Assembly: GCA_002839185.1 (NCBI GenBank)
Contig: PGXO01000006.1
Location: forward strand, 4,764 to 68,763
Length of the DNA stretch: 64,000 nucleotides
From: Synergistetes bacterium HGW-Synergistetes-1
GTDB lineage: Bacteria; Synergistota; Synergistia; Synergistales; Synergistaceae
Direction: 5' to 3'
The translations under genes and the position numbers were made by a program. Each line of letters begins with the position of its first letter. Position 1 is the stretch's first letter. Below the pieces are notes generated by a model. The model was not told where the DNA came from. It ran no database searches and was given only the letters and a program-made list of their open reading frames with translations. This document shows positions 7,526 through 17,043 of the stretch, piece by piece.

Positions 7526-8854
7526 ATGGAAGTATTCGAAGAGCTTTTGAGTTCAGAATATTTACCCCTTCTTTTTGAAGAAGGGGCAGGTACTCTTTTA
7601 CTCAAATTCATGCCCTTTGTCCTCTTTTTTGAATTGCCGCTCGCGATCCTGGTCATAATAGGTGTTATCAAATATACAGTCGACAGGAGATATGAAGGGG
7701 AACGAAGACCGTATTTCCCCTCTGTTTCCTGCATAATCACATGTTACAGCGAAGGCCGCGATGTACAGAAAACTATAATGTCTCTCACCGAACAGATATA
7801 TCCGGGCAAAATTGAGATGCTGGCAATGATCGACGGTGCAGCAAAAAACAAATTTACCTACGATTCAGCCCATGAAATGTCCCACTATGTATCGGGCTTT
7901 GAAAACAGAAAGCTTCTTGTTGTCCCCAAATGGCAAAGAGGCGGCAGGGTCTCCAGCCTGAACACAGGGCTCAATTTTGCGAGCGGAGAAATAGTAATGG
8001 CACTGGATGGAGATACTTCGTTTGACAACAACATGGTAGAGAGGGCCACCAGGCATTTTGAAGATCCAACAGTGGCAGCAGTATCAGGATGCCTCAGGGT
8101 AAGAAATGCCGATGAATCTTTGACAGCGTCTCTTCAGGCCATTGAGTATTTTATATCGATCCAGGCATCGAAGACCGGATTGAGTTCCTTTAACATGGTT
8201 AACAATATATCTGGAGCATTTGGCGTTTTCAGGAAAAGCGTACTTGACCTTGTAGAAGGGTGGGACGCAGGCACAGCGGAAGATCTTGATTTAACACTTC
8301 GGATAAAAAATTATTTTGGAAGATACAAAAAGAAATTCCGAATAATTTTTGATCCGGAAGCTATTGGACATACGGATGCCCCGGCGACATTCAAGGGGTT
8401 TCTGAAACAGAGGATAAGATGGGACGGTGATCTTTCCTACCTCTATTTTCGCAAGCACAAGCGCTCATTTAAACCTAAAATTCTCGGCTGGCCGAATTTT
8501 CTGATGATAATTTTAACGGGGCTCTTTTCACAGATAGTTATGCCTTTTGTCATCTTTGTATATACCGTATGGCTTTTTATCAGGTATCCGATTGAATATG
8601 CTTCTACTTTACTTTTTCTGGTCTATCTCTTTTATTTCTTTTTGCTTCTTGTAATGTATCTCATTTTTACAGCGTGTCTCTCAGAAAGACCTGAAGAGGA
8701 CCTGTCAAGGCTGTGCTTCCTGCCTCTGATGCCGCTGTTTGCCTTTGCTGCAAGGATGAACAGTCTGGTCGCAACAGTATGGGAGCTGACAGCAAGCGGT
8801 CATAAGGATACATCAATGGCTCCGTGGTGGGTAACTCGGAAAAATAAATTCTGA
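7526..8854 (+). CDS. Processive family 2 glycosyltransferase (exopolysaccharide synthase)
   Basis: A 442-residue membrane synthase. One N-terminal membrane segment (about 22-48), cytosolic GT2 domain with D103 (IDG), DGD 161-163, TAED 250-253 and QRIRW 295-299, then C-terminal membrane segments (about 325-345, 352-372, 395-440). These are the D, DxD, TED, QxxRW residues of BcsA/PgaC/HasA-type beta-glycan synthases. No PilZ domain is present, so c-di-GMP control, if any, is not through the enzyme itself. The frame is open upstream into the previous gene, but ATG 7526 (AGGA at 7515) is the first plausible start. The sugar polymerised cannot be told from sequence. The gene ends 2 bases from the convergent TauE-family gene. 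Confidence 0.85.
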   Translation: MEVFEELLSSEYLPLLFEEGAGTLLLKFMPFVLFFELPLAILVIIGVIKYTVDRRYEGERRPYFPSVSCIITCYSEGRDVQKTIMSLTEQIYPGKIEMLAMIDGAAKNKFTYDSAHEMSHYVSGFENRKLLVVPKWQRGGRVSSLNTGLNFASGEIVMALDGDTSFDNNMVERATRHFEDPTVAAVSGCLRVRNADESLTASLQAIEYFISIQASKTGLSSFNMVNNISGAFGVFRKSVLDLVEGWDAGTAEDLDLTLRIKNYFGRYKKKFRIIFDPEAIGHTDAPATFKGFLKQRIRWDGDLSYLYFRKHKRSFKPKILGWPNFLMIILTGLFSQIVMPFVIFVYTVWLFIRYPIEYASTLLFLVYLFYFFLLLVMYLIFTACLSERPEEDLSRLCFLPLMPLFAFAARMNSLVATVWELTASGHKDTSMAPWWVTRKNKF

Positions 8855-8856
8855 TC

Positions 8857-9639
8857 TCAGCGAGTGAAAAGGTCAAAAGCTATCTTGGCTAGCAGGAATA
8901 TAAGAACAACGACCATCATGGGGCGGATAAATTTTCCGCCCTTTTTCAGTGCGTAGGCAGAACCGATATAGTTTCCGATAATGTTGCATATCCCGGCAGG
9001 GATAGCTATCTGGTAATAGACTGTTCCGGCCAGTGCAAACGTCAGCAGTGACGCGTAATTTGAGGCCAGGTTGACTATTTTTGCGTTGCCGGATGCTGTC
9101 TTAAGGTCATACTTCATAATTGAAGAGAAAGCGAATATGGCAAATGTGCCTGCGCCGGGACCAAACATTCCGTCATATCCTCCGACAAGGAATCCTATCA
9201 GAAGGGATAAAAAGAAAACAGCTTTCCTGGACAAAGAGTTAGAATGGTCTTCTTCACCCATATCCTTTTTCAGGAAGATGACGACCGCAGCAATCGGGAG
9301 GATCAGTAAAAGCATAGTTTTGAGGACATGGTCGGGGATCATCAGAACAATTGATGCGGCTATCCCTGATCCAATGAAAGAGCTGAATGCGGCCAGAAGT
9401 GAAGATCTTAGATTGACCGCACCGGCAGACCAGAATTTAAAAACCGACAGAGTAGTGCCGCATGCGCTTGAGAATTTATTGCACCCGTATGCGAAATGTG
9501 CAGGCATCCCCGTAAAGACATAAGCAGGAAGGGCGATGATCCCCCCTCCTCCCGCTGATGCATCGACAAAACCCGCAAGCCCCACCAAAAGGCAGACAAA
9601 AGAAAATACTGGCAGAGTAACGGTAAAATCAGTCCCCAA
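8857..9639 (-). CDS. TauE/SafE family membrane permease
   Basis: A 260-residue protein with about eight membrane segments and the two family blocks GLAGFVDASAGGGGIIALP (residues about 20-38) and GFLVGGYDGMFGPGAG (about 154-169). The family exports sulfite, sulfoacetate or related organic anions; substrate is not predictable here. Convergent with the glycosyltransferase gene with only 2 bases between stops. Confidence 0.85.
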   Translation of the reverse strand: MGTDFTVTLPVFSFVCLLVGLAGFVDASAGGGGIIALPAYVFTGMPAHFAYGCNKFSSACGTTLSVFKFWSAGAVNLRSSLLAAFSSFIGSGIAASIVLMIPDHVLKTMLLLILPIAAVVIFLKKDMGEEDHSNSLSRKAVFFLSLLIGFLVGGYDGMFGPGAGTFAIFAFSSIMKYDLKTASGNAKIVNLASNYASLLTFALAGTVYYQIAIPAGICNIIGNYIGSAYALKKGGKFIRPMMVVVLIFLLAKIAFDLFTR

Positions 9640-9696
9640 AATTATAACCGTTATGGATCATCTCAGATAATTTACTGGCGTTCTGTGCCTATGCTT

Positions 9697-10062
9697 CTAC
9701 TTAAGGCAGTCGCATATCTCAGTGTTCATTTTGTCTCCCGGTTCCACCATAAAGCTTTTGATCCTGATCTTACCCTGCCTGTGCAGGGCCAGAGCAAGGG
9801 AGATTATGGTTGAACTGCTGACGCCGATCCTCTTAGATATCTCTTCAGGGTCGAGCTCTCCGTTTTCCTCTGCTGCACTGACAACTTCTTCACCCAGGAA
9901 TGATACCCACTGGTTGAAAAGAGCGTGCATCTCAGGCGTATTTGAACTAGCCATCTGATTAAGTGTTATTACTGATTCGAAAATACGGGCGGAAACCAAT
10001 TCAAGCGAATGTACCAGCATCTTCATGTCCTGTTGTTCCAGTGTTTTGGAATCTATATTCAT
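9697..10062 (-). CDS. Small HTH-like protein, probable regulator
   Basis: 121 residues from ATG 10062, which sits 8 bases from AGGAG; a GTG three codons earlier overlaps that site and is rejected. The N-terminal half is helical; residues about 70-105 (DPEEISKRIGVSSSTIISLALALHRQGKI) read as a winged-helix HTH. The end (EICDCLK) has two Cys. Not recognised as a named family. A near-consensus promoter precedes it, divergent from yfcE. Confidence 0.6.
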   Translation of the reverse strand: MNIDSKTLEQQDMKMLVHSLELVSARIFESVITLNQMASSNTPEMHALFNQWVSFLGEEVVSAAEENGELDPEEISKRIGVSSSTIISLALALHRQGKIRIKSFMVEPGDKMNTEICDCLK

Positions 10063-10101
10063 AAAAATCACTCCTGTTTCTATGTTTTTCCAAGCCCACT
10101 G

Positions 10102-10129
10102 ATTATATAATAGCTGGGAATAATATCAA
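10102..10129 (-). promoter_or_regulatory. Sigma-70-type promoter for the HTH gene
   Basis: On the minus strand TTGATA (10124-10129), 16-base spacer, TATAAT (10102-10107), about 40 bases upstream of the ATG at 10062. Confidence 0.65.
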
Positions 10130-10160
10130 CCAGGATTTTCCCCGTAAAGGATGTGATGAC

Positions 10161-10721
10161 ATGTCTGTCTATAATATCCACAGCAAAGTGCTTGGAGTGC
10201 TTTCTGATACCCATGGAAGTTACCCTGCATGGGTATCAGCGCTCTCCCTATTTAAAAACGCAGATGCGATACTGCATGCCGGAGATGTCCTTTATCACGG
10301 GCCTCGAAACGCCATACCGGGAGGATACACCCCGTCAGATCTGGCCGAGGCTATCAACAGCTATAAAGGAACGATACTTATCGCAAGGGGAAATTGTGAT
10401 GCTGAGGTTGATCAGATGGTACTGCATCCTCTGCTTGCCCCTTATGTCTCGATATGGTGGAACGGAAAAAAAATATTAATGATGCACGGCGACAATTTCC
10501 CGCTTTTCAGGCAGATGGCTCTTGATTCCAAAGCAGATCTTGCCATTTCAGGACATACTCACATAGCATCTGTTGTGAGGGAGAAAGATACGATCTTCCT
10601 GAACCCCGGATCGACAACTATGCCCAAGGGCAAAGATCCGGCCAGTGCCGCTGGTGTTGATGAAAAAGAAATAAGGATCATGACACTGGAAGGGAGAATT
10701 TTGCATAGTGAAAAATGGTGA
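10161..10721 (+). CDS. yfcE: YfcE-type metallophosphodiesterase
   Basis: A 186-residue calcineurin-like phosphoesterase with the full metal motif set: GVLSDTHGS, ILHAGDVL, ARGNCD, MMHGD and SGHTH with a final LNPGS. The insert YHGPRNAIPGGYTP is typical of YfcE, which hydrolyses phosphodiesters in vitro with Mn2+. ATG 10161 follows AAAGGATG. First gene of a plus-strand run; overlaps the GAF gene by 14 bases. Confidence 0.88.
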   Translation: MSVYNIHSKVLGVLSDTHGSYPAWVSALSLFKNADAILHAGDVLYHGPRNAIPGGYTPSDLAEAINSYKGTILIARGNCDAEVDQMVLHPLLAPYVSIWWNGKKILMMHGDNFPLFRQMALDSKADLAISGHTHIASVVREKDTIFLNPGSTTMPKGKDPASAAGVDEKEIRIMTLEGRILHSEKW

Positions 10722-11523
10722 AGCATACTATGGCCGGGTATTCAGGAAGAGAAGGTTTTGGCCTCAGATATTCTGGCTCATGGTTTTGTCTGCAGGATGC
10801 GGTTTTAGCTGCATATTTAATTCCACTCCGCTTTTCATTGCCTCGATATTGGCTGCTTTTCTAGGTCTTACTGAGAGCAGCAGATGGTCTCATAAAACCA
10901 ACCTTCTGATATGTGCTTCGACGGCTGTCATAGGATCTGTGTGCGGAGTTTTCTCCTGGTTCGATACAGCTTCGATTTTCTTTCTTCTGGTGTCGGTCGG
11001 TGGATTCATGCTCTATTACAGGGACACCGGCAAAAAATTCATGGCTGCCTTGGGGAAATTTTCATCGGAAATTTCGAAAGAAAAGGACATGGCAGCCCTG
11101 TTGTCTGCAGCTGCTGATAGAATCAGGGAAATGACTTCAGGAGACGAGGTTTTTATAACAGTCGCAGACAGGTCAGGCGCTATGTATATGCCCGGCAGAA
11201 CAGGAAAGCCGGATTCCTCGATACCGAGGAACGGAGGCGCAGCATGGAAGGTGTTCGCATCAGGGAGAGCATATCTTACCCAAAAGATTGAGAGTGCAAA
11301 GGACCTTCCTTTCTACAGGGATGCCAGGTCACTGATGTCAGCTCCGCTTTTTGCTGAAGGAGAAAAAATTGGTGTGCTGCAAATAGAATCCCACGTTGCC
11401 GACGCATTTTCGGAGGAGGATCTCCAAAAACTTGAATTGATCGCTTTTGTTCTTTCACATCCTTTGTATGTAAAATTGTCTGCTGAGGGTGGGGAAAAAG
11501 AGGAGGCTCAAAGCGACCGATGA
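10708..11523 (+). CDS. Membrane-anchored GAF-domain protein
   Basis: A 271-residue protein starting at GTG 10708. Residues about 15-110 contain four hydrophobic segments; about 115-255 form a GAF domain (MAALLSAAADRIREM, DEVFITVAD, SAPLFAEGEKIGVLQIES). No output domain follows. GAF domains bind small ligands or cyclic nucleotides; ligand unknown. Overlaps yfcE upstream and shares ATGA with the PHP gene downstream, so likely one operon. Confidence 0.75.
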   Translation: MKNGEAYYGRVFRKRRFWPQIFWLMVLSAGCGFSCIFNSTPLFIASILAAFLGLTESSRWSHKTNLLICASTAVIGSVCGVFSWFDTASIFFLLVSVGGFMLYYRDTGKKFMAALGKFSSEISKEKDMAALLSAAADRIREMTSGDEVFITVADRSGAMYMPGRTGKPDSSIPRNGGAAWKVFASGRAYLTQKIESAKDLPFYRDARSLMSAPLFAEGEKIGVLQIESHVADAFSEEDLQKLELIAFVLSHPLYVKLSAEGGEKEEAQSDR

Positions 11524-12347
11524 TCTTGATAGATATGCACGTCCACAGCAACTATTCTGACGGGACGCTAAGCGTAGAGTCAATAGCCAAAGCTGCGAAG
11601 AAACGGCACATGGCCTTTGTGAGTCTCACTGACCACGACACAACAGAGGGCCTCGCCCCTTTCATGTCTGCGTGTAAAGAATATGGGGTGGAAGGTCTTA
11701 CGGGCATAGAACTTTCCGCGGATTCAGATTATACGCTTCACATCCTGGGCTTTCGGATAGACCCATCTAATGGGGCTCTCCAGAAGAGACTTAATGAAAT
11801 AAGAGACCACAGGAATGCCAGAAACCACAGGATATGTAAAAAATTGCAGGAACTGGGTTTTGATGTACAAATAGAAGATGTTTCCCTCCTCTCAAGGGGG
11901 CAGGTCGTTGCAAGGCCTCACATAGCGAGGTTGATGTTGCAGAAGGGATATGTTTCAAGCATAGGGGAAGCTTTTACAAAATATATAGGCTTTGGAGGAA
12001 GCGCACATGTGTCAAGGGCAAGACTCGCCGCAGAGGAATGCATTTCTCTCATCACCGATGCAGGCGGGCTCGCAGTACTTGCACATCCGGCCCAGAGTTA
12101 TCTTGAAGATGAAAAAATGGATCGGCTTCTGCGGCATCTTAAAGACAATGGCCTTTGGGGTATCGAAGCGCTTTATTCCGGACACAGCCCTGAACAGACA
12201 TACAATTATCTTAAACTGGCCGATAAATTCGATCTTTATGCGACTGCAGGATCAGATTTCCATGGTTCAAACAGTCATGGTGTTGATCTTGGCGTTGCAG
12301 TCAGCGAAGATTTTCTTCCCTGGGCCAGGCTAGGGGTTAAAATATAG
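11520..12347 (+). CDS. PHP-domain phosphoesterase (YciV/TrpH-like)
   Basis: 275 residues. N-terminal DMHVHSNYSDGTLSVE, SLTDHDTTEG, TGIELSAD, AVLAHPAQ and TAGSDFHG supply the trinuclear metal ligands of PHP phosphatases. Characterised relatives (E. coli RNase AM/YciV, Chromobacterium CV1693) remove phosphate from 3',5'-nucleoside bisphosphates or trim RNA 5' ends. Start overlaps the preceding stop by four bases. Confidence 0.85.
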   Translation: MILIDMHVHSNYSDGTLSVESIAKAAKKRHMAFVSLTDHDTTEGLAPFMSACKEYGVEGLTGIELSADSDYTLHILGFRIDPSNGALQKRLNEIRDHRNARNHRICKKLQELGFDVQIEDVSLLSRGQVVARPHIARLMLQKGYVSSIGEAFTKYIGFGGSAHVSRARLAAEECISLITDAGGLAVLAHPAQSYLEDEKMDRLLRHLKDNGLWGIEALYSGHSPEQTYNYLKLADKFDLYATAGSDFHGSNSHGVDLGVAVSEDFLPWARLGVKI

Positions 12348-12437
12348 AGGCTGAAAATGGTTTTAATAAAAGCGATATTGAAGTATGGCTATAGAATATT
12401 AAAATAACAGAAAATCGACCAATGGAGGTATTTCAAT

Positions 12438-13472
12438 ATGAAAATTATGGATTTTCGCAGTGACACAGTAACGAAGCCCTCGGAAGAAATGCGCACGATC
12501 ATGGCAAACGCGGAGGTAGGGGACGATATATACGGAGATGATCCATCGTCAAACGCTTTGTCAAAATATGCCGCTGAGCTGACAGGCAAAGAGGCGGCAA
12601 TCTATACATGTTCAGGAACTATGGGAAACCTTCTTGCTTTTCTCTCCGCCGGACGCCACGGAGAAAGTCTCCTTGCAGGCAAGCGCTCCCATATCTGGAA
12701 TGCCGAGGTCGGAGGTTTTTCAGCAGTTGCAGGACTTTGTCCATATCCCCTGAATGACGATGAAGGAATTCCAAAAGTCGAAGACATTGCTCCTGCAAAC
12801 AGGGCGGACAACAACATCCATCACCCGGACACGACCATCCTCTGTCTGGAAAATACTCATAACTATACCGGAGGCATAGCTGTTTCCCCGAAACGATTTG
12901 CAGAAGTTGCCAGAGAAGGACACAGGCTAGGGTTCCATGTACATCTTGACGGAGCCAGGATATTCAACGCTTCCGTATGTTACGGAGTTGACGTGACCGA
13001 GTTTACAAAAGAAGTGGATTCAGTCCAGTTCTGCCTTTCAAAAGGTCTTGGCGCCCCAATGGGTTCCATGCTCTGCGGATCACATGAATTCATAGAAAGG
13101 GCAATGAAAGCCAGAAAGCGCATCGGCGGTGCTCAGCGCCAGGTAGGAATAGCAGCTGCAGCAGGACTTTATGCGCTCAAAAACAACATCCCCAGGCTTT
13201 CTGAAGACCATGACAACGCAAAACTTCTGTGTGAGCTCCTGATAAAGGGAGGAGTACATGTAGAGGAAGTGCCTAATATGACTAACATGGTATTTTTCCC
13301 GATGCTGCAGAGCTATCCCACAGATGAATATTTCGTAAGCGCCTGTAAAGAACGCGGACTGCTTCTAAACGCTCTTTCTCCGAGAAGGATACGCCTTGTT
13401 ACACACCTCGATGTCAACAGGGAAGATGTTGAAAGGGCGGCAGGCATAATACTTGAGGTTATCTCTCAGTGA
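12438..13472 (+). CDS. ltaE: Low-specificity L-threonine aldolase
   Basis: 344 residues, PLP-dependent fold type I. DFRSDTVTKPSEEMR at the start, GKEAAIYTCSGTMGN, LENTHNYTGG, HLDGARIFNA, and the PLP lysine in CLSKGLGAPMGS. Cleaves threonine or allo-threonine to glycine and acetaldehyde, consistent with an amino-acid fermenter. ATG 12438 follows GGAGG. 90 bases separate it from the PHP gene; its stop overlaps the tldE start. Confidence 0.92.
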   Translation: MKIMDFRSDTVTKPSEEMRTIMANAEVGDDIYGDDPSSNALSKYAAELTGKEAAIYTCSGTMGNLLAFLSAGRHGESLLAGKRSHIWNAEVGGFSAVAGLCPYPLNDDEGIPKVEDIAPANRADNNIHHPDTTILCLENTHNYTGGIAVSPKRFAEVAREGHRLGFHVHLDGARIFNASVCYGVDVTEFTKEVDSVQFCLSKGLGAPMGSMLCGSHEFIERAMKARKRIGGAQRQVGIAAAAGLYALKNNIPRLSEDHDNAKLLCELLIKGGVHVEEVPNMTNMVFFPMLQSYPTDEYFVSACKERGLLLNALSPRRIRLVTHLDVNREDVERAAGIILEVISQ

Positions 13473-14830
13473 CCGAATTCCTTTCCCGCGAAGAAGTTGA
13501 ATCCATCTCTAATTGGATGCTGGATGAGGCTCTGCGCGGAGGGGTATCCGGAGCCGACGTGCTCTATTCGGAGGGTGCAGGCTCCGGCCTCTCCCTCAAG
13601 GATGGGGAGATCGAAGAGTGTGTGACAGGTTTTACGGCAGGCATTGGCGTCAGGACGATCATGTCTGACGGCAGGCAGGGCATATCCTATGGAAACAGGC
13701 TTGACAAGCTTTCCCTCCGGGAATTGGTGGAGTGGAGCCTTTTCAACTGCAGGAATTCTGAACCGGAAGAAGGCATTATGCTTTACGAGGGAAAGCTGGT
13801 CTCTGATCCCTCGCTTGATCTGGAAGATCCGGAGATCACAGCCGTTACACCTCAGAAGAGGATGGAATTCTGCCGCGTCATGACAGAGAGCGCAATGTCT
13901 GCCGACAGCAATATAATCTCTGTGAGGAGCGCATCCTGGAATGACGGATGGGGATCTTCCTTTTACTGTACAAGCACCGGACTTGAAGGCTGGGAGCGTG
14001 GAAGCAGCGCAAGCTGCGGAGTTACAGTCATTGCAGGTGATGGAAGAAATACCGAGATGGGCGGTCATGGTGAAGAGTCAAGAAGACTTGATGAACTCGA
14101 CATAAGGAAGATCGCCCTTAAAGCTGTGGAGAAGACAGTCTCGGCTCTAGGCGGTACCCCTATGAAGACCGGCCCTTACACTATAGTGATCGAACCTGAG
14201 ACCGCTGCATCGCTGGTTGATGTCATAGGTGATCTGTTCTGCGCCCCGGAGATACATAAGGGGAGGTCCCTGATGGCGGAACGGCTGAATTTAAAGGTGG
14301 CATCACCCTGCGTGACTCTTGTCGATGACGGAAGGATCCCCTGGAAAGCAGGCACAGGTTCATGGGATGCGGAAGGAGTTCCGACAGGCAGGACATTGCT
14401 CATCAAAGATGGCATTGCCCGCTCTTACCTGTATAATCTTCAGTACGCATGGAAAGACGGGGTCACATCAACCGGAAATGCATGCAGGGGAATGTCTTCT
14501 CTGCCTGATGTCGGTACGTCCAACCTCCTGCTTGAGGCCGGAAGCGAAACGCCGGGATCTCTGATCTCAGGAGTAAGCTCGGGCCTTTTCCTGACAGAAT
14601 TGATGGGACTTCATACAATAGACCCGATCAGCGGTGATTTCTCGGTAGGAGCAAAGGGACATCTGATCGAGAACGGAATGATCACGAGACCTGTGAGCGG
14701 CGTCACGATAGCGTCGAACTTGATGGACTTTTTAAATAATATAGTTGCAGTCGGTTCCGACCTTACCTTCTTCGGATCAACTGCGGCCCCGACATTGGTG
14801 GTGGAAAACATTGTTGTTGCAGGTGAATAA
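13469..14830 (+). CDS. pmbA: TldE/PmbA family protein (TldD-TldE protease subunit)
   Basis: 453 residues from GTG 13469 (GTGA overlap with the aldolase stop). It has the family pattern ([58 protein letters not shown]). No HExxxH zinc motif is seen, which fits TldE rather than the catalytic TldD. No TldD gene is in the window. In E. coli the TldD/E pair matures microcin B17 and degrades CcdA. Confidence 0.87.
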   Translation: MTEFLSREEVESISNWMLDEALRGGVSGADVLYSEGAGSGLSLKDGEIEECVTGFTAGIGVRTIMSDGRQGISYGNRLDKLSLRELVEWSLFNCRNSEPEEGIMLYEGKLVSDPSLDLEDPEITAVTPQKRMEFCRVMTESAMSADSNIISVRSASWNDGWGSSFYCTSTGLEGWERGSSASCGVTVIAGDGRNTEMGGHGEESRRLDELDIRKIALKAVEKTVSALGGTPMKTGPYTIVIEPETAASLVDVIGDLFCAPEIHKGRSLMAERLNLKVASPCVTLVDDGRIPWKAGTGSWDAEGVPTGRTLLIKDGIARSYLYNLQYAWKDGVTSTGNACRGMSSLPDVGTSNLLLEAGSETPGSLISGVSSGLFLTELMGLHTIDPISGDFSVGAKGHLIENGMITRPVSGVTIASNLMDFLNNIVAVGSDLTFFGSTAAPTLVVENIVVAGE

Positions 14831-16130
14831 AAAAATATCAAAGATACTCTGCTCTGCCTTGCTTCTAATGGTTATTATGGCTGTATCTGCTTCAGCAGAG
14901 ACCCTCTCCCTTTGGCACAATGATATCAAAAAAGGAGACATATCCGCCAGGACAAACTCCCTTAAGGGCAAAGACATTGCAATTGAAGAGGTAATATCTG
15001 CACTGGGACTAGCAAGGTCAGGCAACCTTCAGGGTATAGTAGTTGTCATCGACGGTAAAAAAATGGAGTTTTGGAATAATTCAAGCGTGGTTAGGGTTGA
15101 CGGAGCGATCATAAGCCTTCCTGATCCCATTGCAGTTGAAGATGGTCATTGGTGGGCGGACTCAAAAGCCATGATAACCGTACTGGACCAGTTTTATACC
15201 AAGATAGGCAAAAACCCCGGTATGAAATGGACTGAATCGGGGCAGGAACCTCCTCAGGCTGGACAGATAAAGAAAGAAGAACCTAAAAAAGAACCTCAGA
15301 AAGAAATCGCTGCTGAGCTGAAAAAACCTGAAAAAGAGGTAACGGCTGAACCAAATATTCCTATGCTCGAAGAAGAGAAAAAAGAAAGCGAAACATCGGC
15401 TGTTCCTCTAAAGGTGACTTACGGCAGCAAAAGACCTGTCGTAGTGCTTGACGCAGGGCATGGCGGTCATGACCCGGGCGCCGTTGCAAACGGCATGAGG
15501 GAAAAGGACATAAATCTCAGGGCTGTCCTCCAGCTTGGAGAGATGCTCCAGGCTTACGGCATAGACGTTCGCTATACAAGAAAGACGGATGTATATCTGA
15601 AGCTTGCAGAGAGAACTGCCTTTGCAAACGACAACAAAGCCAACGTTTTTGTCAGCATACACTGCAATGCGATGCCTAAAGGGAAGACTGCCGCAGGGCT
15701 TGAGTTTTACATAATGGCTCCCCCGTCAGACAAAGACGCAATGCAGCTGGCAATATATGAAAACAAGGAAATAAGCGGAGGGGCAGAGACACCGCAGGAC
15801 GTCCAGCGCGCAGACCAGAAAACGAGGCTGCTGCTCAAAATACTTGGAGACATGCAGCAAAATGACAAGATAAACGAGAGCACAAGCCTTACAGAGGTGC
15901 TCCACAGCTCTGCCAATTCATCAGGGCTTCCTATGCGTAAGGTGAGACAGGCACCTTTCTATGTTCTACGAGGTGCGGGAATGCCATCCGTATTGATCGA
16001 AATGGGCTACCTCACAGACAGAGCTGAGGCGCGAAAACTAAACACCGCAGACTACAGAGAAGCCCTTTGCAGAAGCTTTGCGAAGGGGATCTTGACTTAT
16101 ATCAACGAACATCCGGTGACGGTACAGTGA
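14823..16130 (+). CDS. Secreted N-acetylmuramoyl-L-alanine amidase
   Basis: 435 residues from GTG 14823, which overlaps the tldE stop and gives a clean signal peptide ([25 protein letters not shown]). About 25-130 is a copper-amine-oxidase-N-like domain; 140-200 is a Lys/Glu/Pro linker; about 205-430 is an Amidase_3 domain with zinc ligands in [18 protein letters not shown] and SIHCNA and catalytic Glu in IEMGYLTD. Cleaves the stem peptide from peptidoglycan in the periplasm, as in cell separation. The longer upstream frame lies inside tldE and is rejected. Confidence 0.9.
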   Translation: MNKKISKILCSALLLMVIMAVSASAETLSLWHNDIKKGDISARTNSLKGKDIAIEEVISALGLARSGNLQGIVVVIDGKKMEFWNNSSVVRVDGAIISLPDPIAVEDGHWWADSKAMITVLDQFYTKIGKNPGMKWTESGQEPPQAGQIKKEEPKKEPQKEIAAELKKPEKEVTAEPNIPMLEEEKKESETSAVPLKVTYGSKRPVVVLDAGHGGHDPGAVANGMREKDINLRAVLQLGEMLQAYGIDVRYTRKTDVYLKLAERTAFANDNKANVFVSIHCNAMPKGKTAAGLEFYIMAPPSDKDAMQLAIYENKEISGGAETPQDVQRADQKTRLLLKILGDMQQNDKINESTSLTEVLHSSANSSGLPMRKVRQAPFYVLRGAGMPSVLIEMGYLTDRAEARKLNTADYREALCRSFAKGILTYINEHPVTVQ

Positions 16131-16153
16131 TCGTATTACAGGAGGAATAATGC

Positions 16154-17029
16154 ATGAGGGATCCTGAGGAAAGAACCCGCCATTTTATTATCAGAAAGAA
16201 AAAAGAAGAAGAAAATTTCGACGAACCCTCAGTAAAGCGTACTTCTGCTCAGCAAAGGGATAACGCTTCGCATGAGGGGAAGAGGGTCAGGGAAGAGGAA
16301 AGAGAGAATCTGCGCGAAGGTTTTTTCGCCAGGTACTCAGGAAAAGGCAAGGCAGATGATGATAGATCTGATGATCGTTCGCGGGAGAACCGTGATGATG
16401 ATTACGAAGATGATGATGAATTCGAAGAAGAAGAGGATGACAGCAAGAAAGCACCTCTGCTTGTAAGAATATTTGCCTGGATAGCTCTTCTTGCCATATT
16501 TTTTGTGTGCGGATACCTGGGTGCTAATTATTTCTTTAACTGGGCGGATAAAAAGGGCGGTCCAAGAATTGGAAATGTTGTAGGGAACGGTACCGAAGCA
16601 GCAAGAGTAAGCGTAGGAGCAAATTCTTCGAACGGGTCGGGCAACGTGAAGTACAACCTCTACATACCTGATGGAACGACTTTTACTGAGAGAGAGATCG
16701 AAATCAAAAAAGGAATGATAGAAGAAGATATCGAAAAGGTAGCCTCTGTTTATATTGATGGGCTCAAAGAAATGAAAATGCTGGACAACAATGTTGGCGT
16801 CATCAATGTTTTCAGGAGTGGGGACTGGCTCTATCTTGATATGACCGGCGCTTTCAGCTCGTCTTTGAAGACATTGGGCAAGGACAAAGCTGCGATAGTT
16901 ATTACCGGACTTGTTCGGACAATGAAAGACAATTTTCCGCCTATTAAGAAGGTCAAATTCTACATAGACGGAAAAGAATCAGGAGAGAAGACACCTGCTG
17001 ACCTTACAAGACCATGGGAAATCAACTGA
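16154..17029 (+). CDS. GerMN-domain membrane protein
   Basis: 291 residues. Residues 1-100 are highly charged and low-complexity (runs of Asp/Glu/Arg), followed by one membrane segment (about 103-125), then a GerMN (sporulation/germination-like) domain about 165-285 (NLYIPDG, SGDWLYLDMTGAFSS, TMKDNFPPIKKVKFYIDG). In Synergistota this domain is likely a cell-envelope module beside the amidase upstream rather than a spore protein. AGGAGG lies 9 bases before the ATG. Confidence 0.75.
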   Translation: MRDPEERTRHFIIRKKKEEENFDEPSVKRTSAQQRDNASHEGKRVREEERENLREGFFARYSGKGKADDDRSDDRSRENRDDDYEDDDEFEEEEDDSKKAPLLVRIFAWIALLAIFFVCGYLGANYFFNWADKKGGPRIGNVVGNGTEAARVSVGANSSNGSGNVKYNLYIPDGTTFTEREIEIKKGMIEEDIEKVASVYIDGLKEMKMLDNNVGVINVFRSGDWLYLDMTGAFSSSLKTLGKDKAAIVITGLVRTMKDNFPPIKKVKFYIDGKESGEKTPADLTRPWEIN

Positions 17030-17043
17030 CGGGATATGAAATA

